From NCBI GenBank assembly GCA_014872875.1, contig WKFI01000010.1, positions 124,001 to 188,000 on the forward strand: 64,000 bases of DNA, written 5' to 3'. The stretch's first letter is position 1; each line of letters starts with the position of its first letter. This document shows, one piece after another, positions 7,882 through 16,838 of the stretch. The notes below the pieces were generated by a model. That model was given only the letters and a program-made list of their open reading frames with translations. It was not told where the DNA came from and ran no database searches. Both the position numbers and the translations under genes were made by a program. This DNA is from Paracoccaceae bacterium (GTDB lineage: Bacteria; Pseudomonadota; Alphaproteobacteria; Rhodobacterales; Rhodobacteraceae).

Positions 7882-10800
7882 ATGAAAACTTGGGACGATC
7901 TAACCAAGGATCAGCGGCGCTTCATTACACAGTATTTGAAGAAAGGCGTAAAAGATCTTGTCCGAAAACGGCACAAGACCAAGTCCAATGCAGCCCTGAT
8001 CGCGGCCTATGGTGAATATGCCGACCTCGATGAATTGTTTGAAGAAACCGCGGCCAAAGTGCCCGACGATTATGATGAAAAGGCCTTCATTGTTGCGCAG
8101 GCCATTGCCGCTCGCCATCGCGCGGAACAGGGGGCATTTGAGACCGCAACCGAGGTCATGGCTCCCGCTATTCAGAGCATGGAACGCCTGCGAGTCCGGC
8201 TTGTTGATGAAGCCGATGCCCTACGAACCGAAATCGCTCCGACAACCGGTATAGCCTTCGAAACCGAAACCCTGGCGCAGATGGATGCAGTCCGGGAAGC
8301 GATCTCCCGCCACTTGACGGCAGATCTGCCAAGCCATGCCCAGATGGAAGCCGCACGCGCGGCGCTCCCGGCGTATGAGGCCGCTGTTCTGGCGGCCGTG
8401 GGTGCATTGGGCGAGTTGCCCGCCGCCGAAGCGCTGTTGGAAAGGGCCATACAACAGGTTCAGGACGCGCTCGACAATGCAGATGATGTCGAGCCCGACC
8501 TGTACACCGGCGCGCCGCAGAAGCCGGCAATCGACGCCGAAGTGCAGAAGGCAACCCAATTGCGCGCCGATATTGCTTCGGTCGATCGCAAGAACCTGCG
8601 CGCAATGCGGGAGCTGGCCGGACGTCTTAATCTGTTTGCGAATGCGGATGTCTTGGACCCATTGGTCGAAGCTGCGGACCTCCACGTAAGAGGCATGATC
8701 CGAGACTATTACACCCAATCCAAACCTGAAATCGTTGCGGCCCGGGATGCGGATATCAGCCAAGTTTCGGCGCAAACCCAGCATGGGGCTCTGGTTACGC
8801 TTCAAGGCGAACTGACCGCAGGCGTCACCCTTGTCGAAGCGACTTTGACCGGATCCGAGTTGGCCGAAGTGCGCGCGCTGCGCACCAAAATCGACGAGCT
8901 CGACGCAAAGGTCGAAACCTTCAAGTCCACGCTGGACGCGGCTATTCTGGACAAACAACGAGCCGAACTCGACACGGCGGGCGTCAAACCCGCACATGTG
9001 GAAGGCATCATTGCCCTTCAGGGCGTCAACAAGGACGCTGCCGACAAGGTGGTCCTGTCCATTGGCCGCACCGAAGCGATCTTGGGCGGGCAGAAGGCCA
9101 CGCCCGACTTTATTCGTGGCAAACAGGGCGAACTGACGACACTGGAAGGCGAACTGAAAGCTCTGAAGGACGCATGCGATCTGCTGAGAACCGATCATCG
9201 AGCCAAGCGTGACGCGTTCGAGGCGGCCAAGAAGGATCACATCGATTATTTGGCAATGCTTGGTGCCTTGGAGGATGCTCCAACACCCGAACAGATTGCC
9301 GAGCGCGATCGCCTGTTGCTGGTAGCCCGTCAGAAAAACTTGGCGATGCGGCAGGCCGAACAGGCCCGAACAGCAAAAAAGGCGGAACGAACTGCAAAAG
9401 AGACCGACATCGCCGCCTGCAAGGCAGTGATCAAGGCCGCATCGACGCAGCGCGCCATGCTGGATGCAATCACCTTTGGTCCGCTGTCCCCAGTGGCCGG
9501 GCGCCCGATCCCTGCCGATCTAGTGGGGAACATGGTCGAGCTGTTCGACCGCAACCCGGATATGGCGATCAAGACTTGTTCACTGGCGGGCACGGCCAAG
9601 GATCCCAAAAAACTGGCCGAAACCGCACTTTATCTGGCCGGTAAATCCGCCGCCGGATTCCCGGCCCCGCAGCCTCCGGGCGACGATGGCAGCCCGACCC
9701 CGCCTTTGACCATGAACGAAAAAGACGCGGCTTATTTCGCGGACAGATTGCTGGTGCAGACCGCTTATTTCGGTGCCGAATATGCTGACGGCATCGACGC
9801 AGCGCTGCGCGACGGTGTCCCCTATCTGGTCAATCCCGCGTTGAACGGTCTGACCGACCGAAAGGATGTCGCTCGGGCCCGCACCACCGAGGCCGCCAAA
9901 ACCATGATGACGCGGACCACGGATGCGACCACCGGTAAAACCACCGTGTCTTTGGATTTGAACAGTCCAGACTTCCAACAGGCCCTGACCCGTCAGAAAT
10001 ACGGATATTCCGGCCAATACCGCGCGTCTGCCATGGTCACCGGCGAAATTGAGAAGCTGCAGGATTTCTTTGGCGATCCGGACGAAGGCGCGGCCCGACG
10101 CGCCAAGGCCGAAGAGATCCTGAATGCCGTGGATGCCACCGCCATTCCGGAAACGGCCCGGGCCGATATCAGCAAGCTGACCGGCATTTCCACGGCGGAC
10201 CTATCCGATCCGGCAAAGACGGACGAGGTGAACGCCGCAATCCAGACCGCAATTCTTCGTTCGATGGCGACTCCGATTTCACAGGCCGAAGTCGGGTCCT
10301 GCTTTGCCACCGCACCAGTGCGCAAGCTGCGCGACGAAGACCCGATCGCGGTTATGGAGATGTACAAGGAGCTTGCAACAACCGGGAAATTTACTCCGAA
10401 ACAGGGACGCACTCTTCCGGCGGTCACCAACCTGCCGCCCGGCGACGATCCGCTGACCCGCAGCCTGGAATTTTCGGTCGCATCCGCCAGTGCGCGCCTG
10501 CAGGCAAGCCGCGAGCGTAGCCATGTCAGCAATGCTCTGAGAACGAGCGACGCAGGCTCTTTGAGCCAGCTTTCGCGCAAGCTGAAAAAGAAATCCTGGA
10601 AAAAGCTCGAACCCGAACTGATCAAGGTGGTCACCACCAGCTATACTTTTGAATATGACCCTATGGCCGCGGCAAGCGGCGTCTCGGCGGATGGCAGCTC
10701 AAGTCAGGGCTTCATGCGTATGGTCGAGGCCGACACCCGCAAGGAAATCCTGTCGCAGGCCGATTTCGTCGCCTTCATCACACGCAAGTCTTTGGAAGCG

Positions 10801-11736
10801 GCGCGCGCTGCCGGTCTCAAGGACGATGAGCTGGACACGATCCGCGATCACATCAATGACCCCGCCTTTATCGCTGCAGTTGACCGGGCCGCGGGTAAAA
10901 GCAAGCCATGGGATATGGAATTCGGCGGCTACGGTGACGAAGCAGGCGATGCGCTTGTGGGTCGTGGCGGCAGCAAGCGCGGCACGGCAATCGTGCCTCG
11001 GGATGCCTCGGAGAGCACCGGAGAGCGCGCTGCCAAGGTCTTGGAAGCCCTGGCCGGGCTGGGTGGCAGCGGCGGCGACATGACCATGGTGTCCACCAGC
11101 GGCATCCACGCGTTCAACGCGCTACCGCCCACCGGGGACTATGCCAAACTGGCAACCGGCGACATTGCCGCCAACGTGCAATCGATGTTGGTCGACCCGG
11201 GGACCAAGATCGCTACGACCGCCTTGCCAAAGGATCGTTGCGTTTACCTCTATGATCGCCAGATGGAGTCCTTCGTGGGCCGGGCCCGAACCGATGGGGA
11301 ACGCGACTTGGTCAAGGCCGCCTTCGCAAATCGCCCGGACCGAGACATGACACCAGCAGAATTGGAGGCACATATCTCGACCAACTTGGATGCCTTTAAG
11401 ACAGCCGTCACCCAGCGCAAACTGGACGCCTGGAAGGCGGGGCTAAGCGCTCCACCCTCTGCCGATGACGAGCGCGACAAGAAAAACGCATTGCGGGCAG
11501 ATGAAGATAGCCTGTTCAAGAACCTGGTGACCCGCGACATGATCCCCGATCTGGGTGCGCCCGAGTTCATCGTGGCCGACTCCAACTGGGGGGACGGATC
11601 GGATCACTATTACTTTGTCATTGCACCCGATCCGCTAACAGGTGAAGCACGCATGTGGCAGAAGTCGGTGACCGGAGGCCAGCTGTGGCCGATGGGCGAC
11701 AAATGGCTGAACACGAAATGGGTCGTGGATCAGTAA
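7882..11736 (+). CDS. Very large cytosolic-type protein with papain-like Cys motif; candidate T6SS effector
   Basis: 1284 residues, no signal peptide and no membrane segment. Residues 1-300 are helical. About 300-560 is coiled-coil-like, rich in Glu, Lys and Ala (for example LQGELTAGVTLVEATLTG and AEQARTAKKAERTAKE). The C-terminal 500 residues look globular. At 800-809 the sequence SQAEVGSCFA places a Gln (801) six residues before Cys807, exactly the spacing of the oxyanion-hole Gln and nucleophile in papain-type peptidases. Candidate partners are His1076 (GIHAFNALP) and Asn1235 (ADSNWGDG), or His1242 (SDHYYFVI). Family not recognised. A small gene follows 39 bases on, as in effector-immunity pairs. 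The peptidase and effector roles are inference. Confidence 0.6.
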   Translation: MKTWDDLTKDQRRFITQYLKKGVKDLVRKRHKTKSNAALIAAYGEYADLDELFEETAAKVPDDYDEKAFIVAQAIAARHRAEQGAFETATEVMAPAIQSMERLRVRLVDEADALRTEIAPTTGIAFETETLAQMDAVREAISRHLTADLPSHAQMEAARAALPAYEAAVLAAVGALGELPAAEALLERAIQQVQDALDNADDVEPDLYTGAPQKPAIDAEVQKATQLRADIASVDRKNLRAMRELAGRLNLFANADVLDPLVEAADLHVRGMIRDYYTQSKPEIVAARDADISQVSAQTQHGALVTLQGELTAGVTLVEATLTGSELAEVRALRTKIDELDAKVETFKSTLDAAILDKQRAELDTAGVKPAHVEGIIALQGVNKDAADKVVLSIGRTEAILGGQKATPDFIRGKQGELTTLEGELKALKDACDLLRTDHRAKRDAFEAAKKDHIDYLAMLGALEDAPTPEQIAERDRLLLVARQKNLAMRQAEQARTAKKAERTAKETDIAACKAVIKAASTQRAMLDAITFGPLSPVAGRPIPADLVGNMVELFDRNPDMAIKTCSLAGTAKDPKKLAETALYLAGKSAAGFPAPQPPGDDGSPTPPLTMNEKDAAYFADRLLVQTAYFGAEYADGIDAALRDGVPYLVNPALNGLTDRKDVARARTTEAAKTMMTRTTDATTGKTTVSLDLNSPDFQQALTRQKYGYSGQYRASAMVTGEIEKLQDFFGDPDEGAARRAKAEEILNAVDATAIPETARADISKLTGISTADLSDPAKTDEVNAAIQTAILRSMATPISQAEVGSCFATAPVRKLRDEDPIAVMEMYKELATTGKFTPKQGRTLPAVTNLPPGDDPLTRSLEFSVASASARLQASRERSHVSNALRTSDAGSLSQLSRKLKKKSWKKLEPELIKVVTTSYTFEYDPMAAASGVSADGSSSQGFMRMVEADTRKEILSQADFVAFITRKSLEAARAAGLKDDELDTIRDHINDPAFIAAVDRAAGKSKPWDMEFGGYGDEAGDALVGRGGSKRGTAIVPRDASESTGERAAKVLEALAGLGGSGGDMTMVSTSGIHAFNALPPTGDYAKLATGDIAANVQSMLVDPGTKIATTALPKDRCVYLYDRQMESFVGRARTDGERDLVKAAFANRPDRDMTPAELEAHISTNLDAFKTAVTQRKLDAWKAGLSAPPSADDERDKKNALRADEDSLFKNLVTRDMIPDLGAPEFIVADSNWGDGSDHYYFVIAPDPLTGEARMWQKSVTGGQLWPMGDKWLNTKWVVDQ

Positions 11737-11775
11737 GCCCGGGACAACAACCGCCCTATAGGAGGCACGGAACCC

Positions 11776-12210
11776 TTGGAACTCCCAGAGATTGCCCTTT
11801 TGCTCGACACTGCGGGTGCGCCGATGGTGCAAGTGGACGAACAGAACGACTATACTGACCTGCCCGCTCTGATTGCTGCTGTCCCGGCGCTGAAAGAGCC
11901 TGCCCATGCCACAACGGCGGCAGCTGCGGTCAATCATCTGGCCGAAGGCTATGATTACGAGCTGATTCTGGATCCCGACGCCTTCCGCACTGCCTATTAT
12001 GACAGCTATGACGCCGAAGAAGACGGTCCCGCGCAAGCCGGCCAACCCAAGCTGCGTGATTATGGGCGGCCCGACCTGTCACCCTTGGCCGTGCCCCAAA
12101 CAACTGATGAGACTCTGGTTTTCTTTGCCAAGGATCTGTTTCTGGGGATCGCCTACCGAGTGACTTATGTGTTCGGCAATCCGGACGCGGACTATCAGCC
12201 GGTTCAGTAA
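11776..12210 (+). CDS. Small acidic protein; possible immunity/partner of the upstream giant
   Basis: 144 residues if it starts at the TTG at 11776, which is preceded by a strong AGGAGG ten bases upstream. The next in-frame ATG (11824) lacks such a site. The protein is acidic, soluble and unrecognised, with motifs such as HLAEGYDYELILDPDAF and LVFFAKDLFLGIAYRVTYVF. It lies 39 bases after the 1284-residue gene on the same strand, with no promoter space, so the two are likely co-transcribed. Size, acidity and position fit an immunity protein for a cytosol-acting effector, but this is inference from context only; a chaperone or unrelated protein is equally possible. Confidence 0.55.
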   Translation: MELPEIALLLDTAGAPMVQVDEQNDYTDLPALIAAVPALKEPAHATTAAAAVNHLAEGYDYELILDPDAFRTAYYDSYDAEEDGPAQAGQPKLRDYGRPDLSPLAVPQTTDETLVFFAKDLFLGIAYRVTYVFGNPDADYQPVQ

Positions 12211-12316
12211 AGCAGCGGACCTCAAGGTACTGCGCAAAGCGGCAAGGATTTGGATTGCCCGCGACGCAGGGGCTTGGACAGCGGCCAAGACCCTGTGTCG
12301 AGATCTTCCGATATGC

Positions 12317-13975
12317 TCAGGCCGCCGGTCGCTGCAGGACCTCATCCACACGCGCCAGGGCTGAAACGGCTTTGTCGCGCAACTGGACTTCAACAAACCC
12401 GTTATTCCCGACATCTGCAAAGAACCCCTGCCCCAACTCGCTCTGCAAGTCACCCACAACGGTTCGTGCCGCGGCTTTCAAAGATTCACGTCTGTCGGTA
12501 TCCGCCTCGCCAATCACCGCGTCCAGCGCGGCCTCAAGCTTGTTGTCCAGCACCTTAAGATGGGCAAAAAGCGTACGGGTTTCCGCAGCCATGCCTTCGA
12601 ACTGTTCTCCCTGACAGGTCGCCAGAATGGCGTTTTGCAGCTTGATCAGCTCGGAATCCAACGCGGGGCGCAGCTTGGACCAGTCCAGTCGGGCACGCAC
12701 GAATTCAACCACGTTCGACGGCACATCCTTCTCGGCTTCTGATTGCTGCTCCTGATAGGCCGCCTCGATCAGCCGCCGGGTTCCGGGAACAGCCTTCATC
12801 GCCTCGGCAAAAGCGCCCATTGCTCCCTTCTCGGTGAAGAACGCCCAAGCGGCCCGCATCTTGCTGGTATCTCCAAGCTGCTGACCAAGAAGTTGCAGGA
12901 TCACAGGTTCCAACTCGGCACGGGCAGCGTTCCAGGTTTTCCCATCTTCGCTGGCGTTGACCTCTTCGGCAGACGGAATTGCATAGTCAGCAGCGTCATC
13001 ACTTGCAGCCTCATCACTTGCGGCCTCGGGCGCAGCCTGTTGGGCTTCTTCCGCGGCTACGTCCCGAGCTGCAGCGGTTTGCGCCGCCGACAATTTGGTA
13101 ATCGCTTCGCCCAGCGCCTTGGCTGTCGTCACGGCTTTCGGATAATCAGAGGCGTCGATTTGGCCGTTCAACAAATTTAGAGCCGCGAGCAGTCGGGTTT
13201 TCCCCTCCCCCTCGGCCAATTTGTCGATGCGCCCCGCCAGAGAGGACGCAGCAGTCCTAAGCTTGATCGCTGCAGGATCTTCGGCCGGTGGCGGGGGCGG
13301 CGCGGCGGCGGCAGTCTCACTACGCGCTTCCAACTGCTGCAGTGCGTTTTCAATCGCGTCCAACCCGATTTCAGCGGCATCCAGATCACCGCTTTTCAAA
13401 GCCGCCGCCACCGCTTTGAAGCGATTGACCACGGCCGGTTGAACATCCGGAGACAGCGCCTTGATGCGGGGCGGCAAACCGGCAGCGCGGGATTTCAGTT
13501 CTTCCAGCAGCTGATCATCGGCACTGACCGGTTCTGCATCCTGTTCAGTGTCTGCCGGTTCTATATCTTCTGCGTCGCCAAGCGGATCATCATCCCCCAG
13601 ATCCTCGATATCCTCTTCCACGGTGTTTCCGTCGGCATCAAGGATCTTGACGTTCAGTCGGCAGTTTTCCTTGATCAGATACTTTTTCAGCTTTTTGGCC
13701 ATGCCCGCGATAACACGGTCGCAAGACAAAGAAACGATCTTCCCGGTAACTTCGACCCGGCCAAACCCGATCTTCGAACCCTCGCCCTCGGCCCGGGCTT
13801 CACGACCCAAGACTTCGGGGTTTTTCTTTCTGTGCAGAATGAAGATGTCGTCCTGAACCTGACCGCCGGGACAATAGGCAAAAGGCAAAGGTTTGTTTTT
13901 GGCCAAGGCCAGAAGCTTCTTGAGTTCCTTGCCGCGTGTTCCGACATCGCCACCCATGGCTGCATCCTCCGACAT
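12317..13975 (-). CDS. Unrecognised helical protein with two internal repeats
   Basis: 552 residues from the ATG at 13975; a TTG nine bases upstream is also in frame. Residues about 20-110 are a compact basic domain (PLPFAYCPGGQVQDDIFILH, later KKLKKYLIKENCRLNVKILD). An acidic linker follows, then two similar helical units near residues 160-220 and 235-300: LKSRAAGLPPRIKALS...ALKSGDLDAAE and LRTAASSLAGRIDKLA...NGQIDASDYPKA. A long acidic/Ala helical region runs to the end. No signal peptide or membrane span. It converges on the small gene at 11776 and sits inside the T6SS locus; a cytosolic T6SS accessory role is possible but not shown. Confidence 0.7.
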   Translation of the reverse strand: MSEDAAMGGDVGTRGKELKKLLALAKNKPLPFAYCPGGQVQDDIFILHRKKNPEVLGREARAEGEGSKIGFGRVEVTGKIVSLSCDRVIAGMAKKLKKYLIKENCRLNVKILDADGNTVEEDIEDLGDDDPLGDAEDIEPADTEQDAEPVSADDQLLEELKSRAAGLPPRIKALSPDVQPAVVNRFKAVAAALKSGDLDAAEIGLDAIENALQQLEARSETAAAAPPPPPAEDPAAIKLRTAASSLAGRIDKLAEGEGKTRLLAALNLLNGQIDASDYPKAVTTAKALGEAITKLSAAQTAAARDVAAEEAQQAAPEAASDEAASDDAADYAIPSAEEVNASEDGKTWNAARAELEPVILQLLGQQLGDTSKMRAAWAFFTEKGAMGAFAEAMKAVPGTRRLIEAAYQEQQSEAEKDVPSNVVEFVRARLDWSKLRPALDSELIKLQNAILATCQGEQFEGMAAETRTLFAHLKVLDNKLEAALDAVIGEADTDRRESLKAAARTVVGDLQSELGQGFFADVGNNGFVEVQLRDKAVSALARVDEVLQRPAA

Positions 13976-14051
13976 CAAAATCAATGATCAATATGGAAAG
14001 GAGCTTACCGCAAATAAGCCATCTGGCAAACGCCGGGCGTATCTTCGACCC

Positions 14052-14855
14052 TTATCGGAAGACCCCGATCGACGGCCCCAGTTCGATCGTTGCAGCGGGT
14101 TTTTGCGCCGGGGCGGGCTGAGGCGCTGGCGCTGGCGCGGGTGTCCGGGTCCGCGTGCTTGACGACGAAGACCGGCTCGAAGTGCTGGTGTTGGTTCGAA
14201 CCGTCCGATTACTGGGCGCGGCTGCACAAACCACATCTCCATTAATCAGGATCGCCCTGAACAGTTCATTGCTGGGGTTCTGATCCGGCCAAGACACACC
14301 ATCCAGTTCGTTGAAATAGCTTGTCACGGACCGACGGCTGCCTCTTCCCCATTGGCCGTCGATGCTGGACCGATAGCACCGCATCCGCAGAAGCTCGGCC
14401 TGAAGCGTCCGGTTCAACTGCGCCGGGTCAGGGTCCAGATGCCCCTCTTCTACAAATCGTTTGAACAGGTCAGCATCCCGGGCCCGCAACGCTTCGCGGG
14501 CTTCCAGATCATCCAGCGCAAAGGAAATCTGTTCCACCGTTGCAGGCAACAAGCGATCCAGTCCGAATTCTTCCTCCTGTTCGGGCGCGATGTAGCCCAG
14601 GATAATCGACGGGGTCGGCAGTTGATCTGACGGACGGACGGCAGCTCTAACGACTGGCGTCTCATCAGCTGTGACGCCGCGAATGATCGGCATGACGTCC
14701 CCAACGGGAAGCGCCGCCAGCACGAGCTGGTCTGTTTCCGAGGAAACATCCAGAGAAATTGGTTGAATATCCAGATCCTGAGCCAAGGAGGAACTTGGCG
14801 CTGCCGCGAACAGAGCCATGGTAGTCAGTATCAGGGTCGTTCGCGTCAATCCCAT
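14052..14855 (-). CDS. Exported protein with peptidoglycan-binding-like segment
   Basis: 267 residues with a clear signal peptide (LILTTMALFAAAPSSSLAQ, cleavage after SLA or LAQ). The middle includes a long helix-forming stretch (SFALDDLEAREALRARDADL). Around residues 150-190, LLRMRCYRSSIDGQWGRGSR then SVTSYFNE resembles the PG_binding_1 pattern (Cys-Tyr, IDG.WG.GS). The C-terminal 50 residues are a Ser/Thr and Ala/Pro linker ending ELGPSIGVFR. Probably periplasmic. It faces a divergent gene at 15097 across 241 bases; that gene also encodes an exported protein ending in IIGMFR. Peptidoglycan binding is inferred from pattern only. Confidence 0.7.
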   Translation of the reverse strand: MGLTRTTLILTTMALFAAAPSSSLAQDLDIQPISLDVSSETDQLVLAALPVGDVMPIIRGVTADETPVVRAAVRPSDQLPTPSIILGYIAPEQEEEFGLDRLLPATVEQISFALDDLEAREALRARDADLFKRFVEEGHLDPDPAQLNRTLQAELLRMRCYRSSIDGQWGRGSRRSVTSYFNELDGVSWPDQNPSNELFRAILINGDVVCAAAPSNRTVRTNTSTSSRSSSSSTRTRTPAPAPAPQPAPAQKPAATIELGPSIGVFR

Positions 14856-14983
14856 TGCCGGAATGCCTTTCGACGTCCAATGTATTCACCTTAGAAAATA
14901 CTGCGGCAAGACCGCAATGATTCCGTTCGCAGTGACAAAGCCATCAAGTGAATCCAGCGAACAATTACCCCAAAAACTCGGAA

Positions 14984-14993
14984 ACTGTTGACA
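14984..14993 (+). promoter_or_regulatory. Promoter-like ACTGTTGACA element
   Basis: ACTGTTGACA contains a consensus -35 hexamer (TTGACA, 14988-14993), about 104 bases before the start at 15097. No convincing -10 box follows at the normal spacing (CGGTGT region), so this is weak. The identical 10-mer recurs at 15666-15675 in front of the next gene, where a better -10 exists. Confidence 0.3.
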
Positions 14994-15096
14994 AATATGC
15001 ACCATTCACACGGTGTTTGACGCGAAATCGCGCCGAAATCCGGCATTTTCAGCCGCAATCGATGAAATTTACCGATCGAGCTGCTATCTAGGTGTC

Positions 15097-15621
15097 ATGA
15101 AACATGTAGTCGCACTCTCCATTTCTCTGGTTGCCGTTTCAGCTAGCGCTGGGTTCGGGCTTTCTGCGCTGCATGACCTCAATTCGGAAAATGAAGGCAA
15201 GAGGGCGTCCCTGTCCGCGCCTGAAACTGCCGCTGGGGTGTCACTTGTGCCCGCCTTCCTTGGAGCGCTTCCTGCCACTCCAAGCATTGAAGATGAGGCG
15301 ATCACGACCATTCCTGCCTTTGAGCCAGTGCAGACAGCCGCGCTTTCGCCCCCGATGAACGGGCTGGAAAGCCCGGTTGATCAATCCGCTCAGGACGTGC
15401 CTGTCCAAACGGCCATCTCTGCAACTCCGGCAGCTGCACCATCGGCCGCGACGGCGAGTGCCCCTGTTTCAATGCAAGCGATCTCGACGCCAACCAAAAC
15501 GATGCTTTACAGCCGGTCTCACGCGAAAAGCCAACCGTTTTTTGTGATACAAACACCTCCAATCCAGAGAGATCTGGGTCGCAGTGATCGGCCGGATTAC
15601 ATTATCGGTATGTTCCGCTAA
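15097..15621 (+). CDS. Small exported Ala/Pro-rich protein of unknown function
   Basis: 174 residues from the ATG at 15097 (MKHVVALSISLVAVSASAGF), chosen because it gives a clean signal peptide; an open frame extends to 15013 but adds a non-signal N-terminus. The mature part is low-complexity (Ala, Pro, Ser, Thr) up to about residue 140, followed by a conserved-looking tail PFFVIQTPPIQRDLGRSDRP and the end DYIIGMFR. No family recognised. Its terminal I(I)G(V/M)FR resembles the end of the divergently encoded exported protein at 14052. It is the first gene of the rightward run leading to the ExbB/ExbD/TonB-like module, 118 bases before the next gene. Confidence 0.6.
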   Translation: MKHVVALSISLVAVSASAGFGLSALHDLNSENEGKRASLSAPETAAGVSLVPAFLGALPATPSIEDEAITTIPAFEPVQTAALSPPMNGLESPVDQSAQDVPVQTAISATPAAAPSAATASAPVSMQAISTPTKTMLYSRSHAKSQPFFVIQTPPIQRDLGRSDRPDYIIGMFR

Positions 15622-15665
15622 ACGCTTTCGTCCAGGCAACCTCTCCAATCCTCTAGAATTGAAGA

Positions 15666-15699
15666 ACTGTTGACAGGTTCCGTTCTTGTGCCGCTAAAT
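15666..15699 (+). promoter_or_regulatory. Sigma-70-type promoter candidate before the ExbB/TonB-like operon
   Basis: TTGACA at 15670-15675, then an 18-base spacer and CTAAAT at 15694-15699. Transcription would begin near 15706, about 34 bases before the ATG at 15740. The -35 sits inside ACTGTTGACA, also found at 14984-14993. Confidence 0.45.
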
Positions 15700-15739
15700 G
15701 CTTGTATCTTTTGACCCAAGCATTTGGAGGCCTTTGTTG

Positions 15740-16171
15740 ATGAGCCGCTCCTTTTCTGCCGCTGTGCTTACGCTGTTCATGACCGCAACCGTCGGTCTGG
15801 CACAAGACTCCCAAGGTTCAATGTCGCTCGAACTGAACAAGGCCACCGCCACTACCAGTGGTGGATGTCAGCTGGTGTTTCTGGGGCACAATGGAATGAG
15901 CGAGGACTTTGAAGAAGTCACTTGGCGCCTTGCCGTGTTCGGTGCAGATGGAGTGTTTCGAAATCTACTCGCTTTGCCTCTGAATGCGCTAAGCCCGGGC
16001 AAGCGTCGGGTTGTGCAATTCAGCCTGCCCTATGCCTGCGAGGACCTTTCGGACATCATCGTAAACGAAGTGGCAAGCTGTAAGATTGCCGGGTCAGAAG
16101 AAGATCTTGGCGAAGCCTGCCTGACGGGTCTGACAGTATCCAGTCGAACCGAAATCGCCTTTGGCCTCTGA
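15740..16171 (+). CDS. Exported protein heading the ExbB/ExbD/TonB-like operon
   Basis: 143 residues from the ATG at 15740, placed by GGAGG nine bases upstream. Signal peptide MSRSFSAAVLTLFMTATVGLA with cleavage near LAQ. The mature protein (about 120 residues) is a likely beta-sandwich with paired cysteines (GGCQLVFLGHNG, PYACEDLSD, ASCKIAGSEE, EACLTGL), suggesting periplasmic disulfides. No named family recognised. It is followed after 21 bases by the ExbB-like gene, and the module then runs without gaps, so it is probably a periplasmic partner of the energy-transducing complex. Confidence 0.7.
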   Translation: MSRSFSAAVLTLFMTATVGLAQDSQGSMSLELNKATATTSGGCQLVFLGHNGMSEDFEEVTWRLAVFGADGVFRNLLALPLNALSPGKRRVVQFSLPYACEDLSDIIVNEVASCKIAGSEEDLGEACLTGLTVSSRTEIAFGL

Positions 16172-16192
16172 CCGCGGGGAAGTCGCACGACT

Positions 16193-16822
16193 ATGACTAT
16201 CTTCCAAATCGCTTCTTTCACAGTCTATGGCATGCTGGGTTTTCTGTCACTTGTTGCCATCGGCATCGGTCTTTTCAAACTCGTTCAGTTTGCGCGCTTG
16301 GGGGTCGGCCGTCGCGCCGAAGCCGAGCGTATTCTTGACGACTGGCTGAATGGCCGTGTGGACGAGGCGATCACAGCCGCCGGGCGCCGTCGCTCGGTTC
16401 TGACCCGTATTCTACAGGCCGTGTTCTCGGGGATTCAGGCGCGTCCTTCCGATGTCAGCTATGCCGAAGAACTCAGCCGCCAAACGGCCATCATCGAATT
16501 GGCGACGATGAGCGAACGCATGCGGGCGCTGGACATGGTTGTTCAGGCTGCTCCGATGCTAGGACTGCTCGGAACTGTTGTCGGTATGATTGACGCATTC
16601 TCGGTTCTTGCCGTCGTCGAAGGAGCCGTCGATCCCACCCTGTTGGCCAGCGGTATCTACGTGGCCCTGACTACTACCGCCGTTGGGCTCGTCGTTGCGC
16701 TGTTTGCTTTCTTCATAGCAACCTGGCTTGAGGGACGGATCGACCGTGAACGCAACATGATCGAAGCGCTCATGTCAGCAGCCATCCACGGTCGGGTGAA
16801 CCCGAACGCCCCCCCGAACTAA
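16193..16822 (+). CDS. ExbB/TolQ/MotA-family proton channel subunit
   Basis: 209 residues with three membrane segments: about 7-30 (FTVYGMLGFLSLVAIGIGL), 120-140 and 158-182. The family signature is clear: QAAPMLGLLGTVVGMIDAF in the second segment, then ASGIYVALTTTAVGLVVALF in the third with the conserved Thr-Thr. These proteins form the pentameric inner-membrane channel that uses the proton gradient with ExbD-type partners. Genes for two ExbD-like proteins and a TonB-like protein follow immediately. This is not the tolQRAB cluster (no TolA, TolB or Pal seen), so it is a dedicated system. Confidence 0.9.
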   Translation: MTIFQIASFTVYGMLGFLSLVAIGIGLFKLVQFARLGVGRRAEAERILDDWLNGRVDEAITAAGRRRSVLTRILQAVFSGIQARPSDVSYAEELSRQTAIIELATMSERMRALDMVVQAAPMLGLLGTVVGMIDAFSVLAVVEGAVDPTLLASGIYVALTTTAVGLVVALFAFFIATWLEGRIDRERNMIEALMSAAIHGRVNPNAPPN

Positions 16823-16838
16823 GCCTGAGTACGGGCAG

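Noticed and set aside
13439-13987. 182-codon plus-strand open frame
   Set aside because: Antisense to the N-terminal part of the helical protein at 12317; no start signal or recognisable fold.
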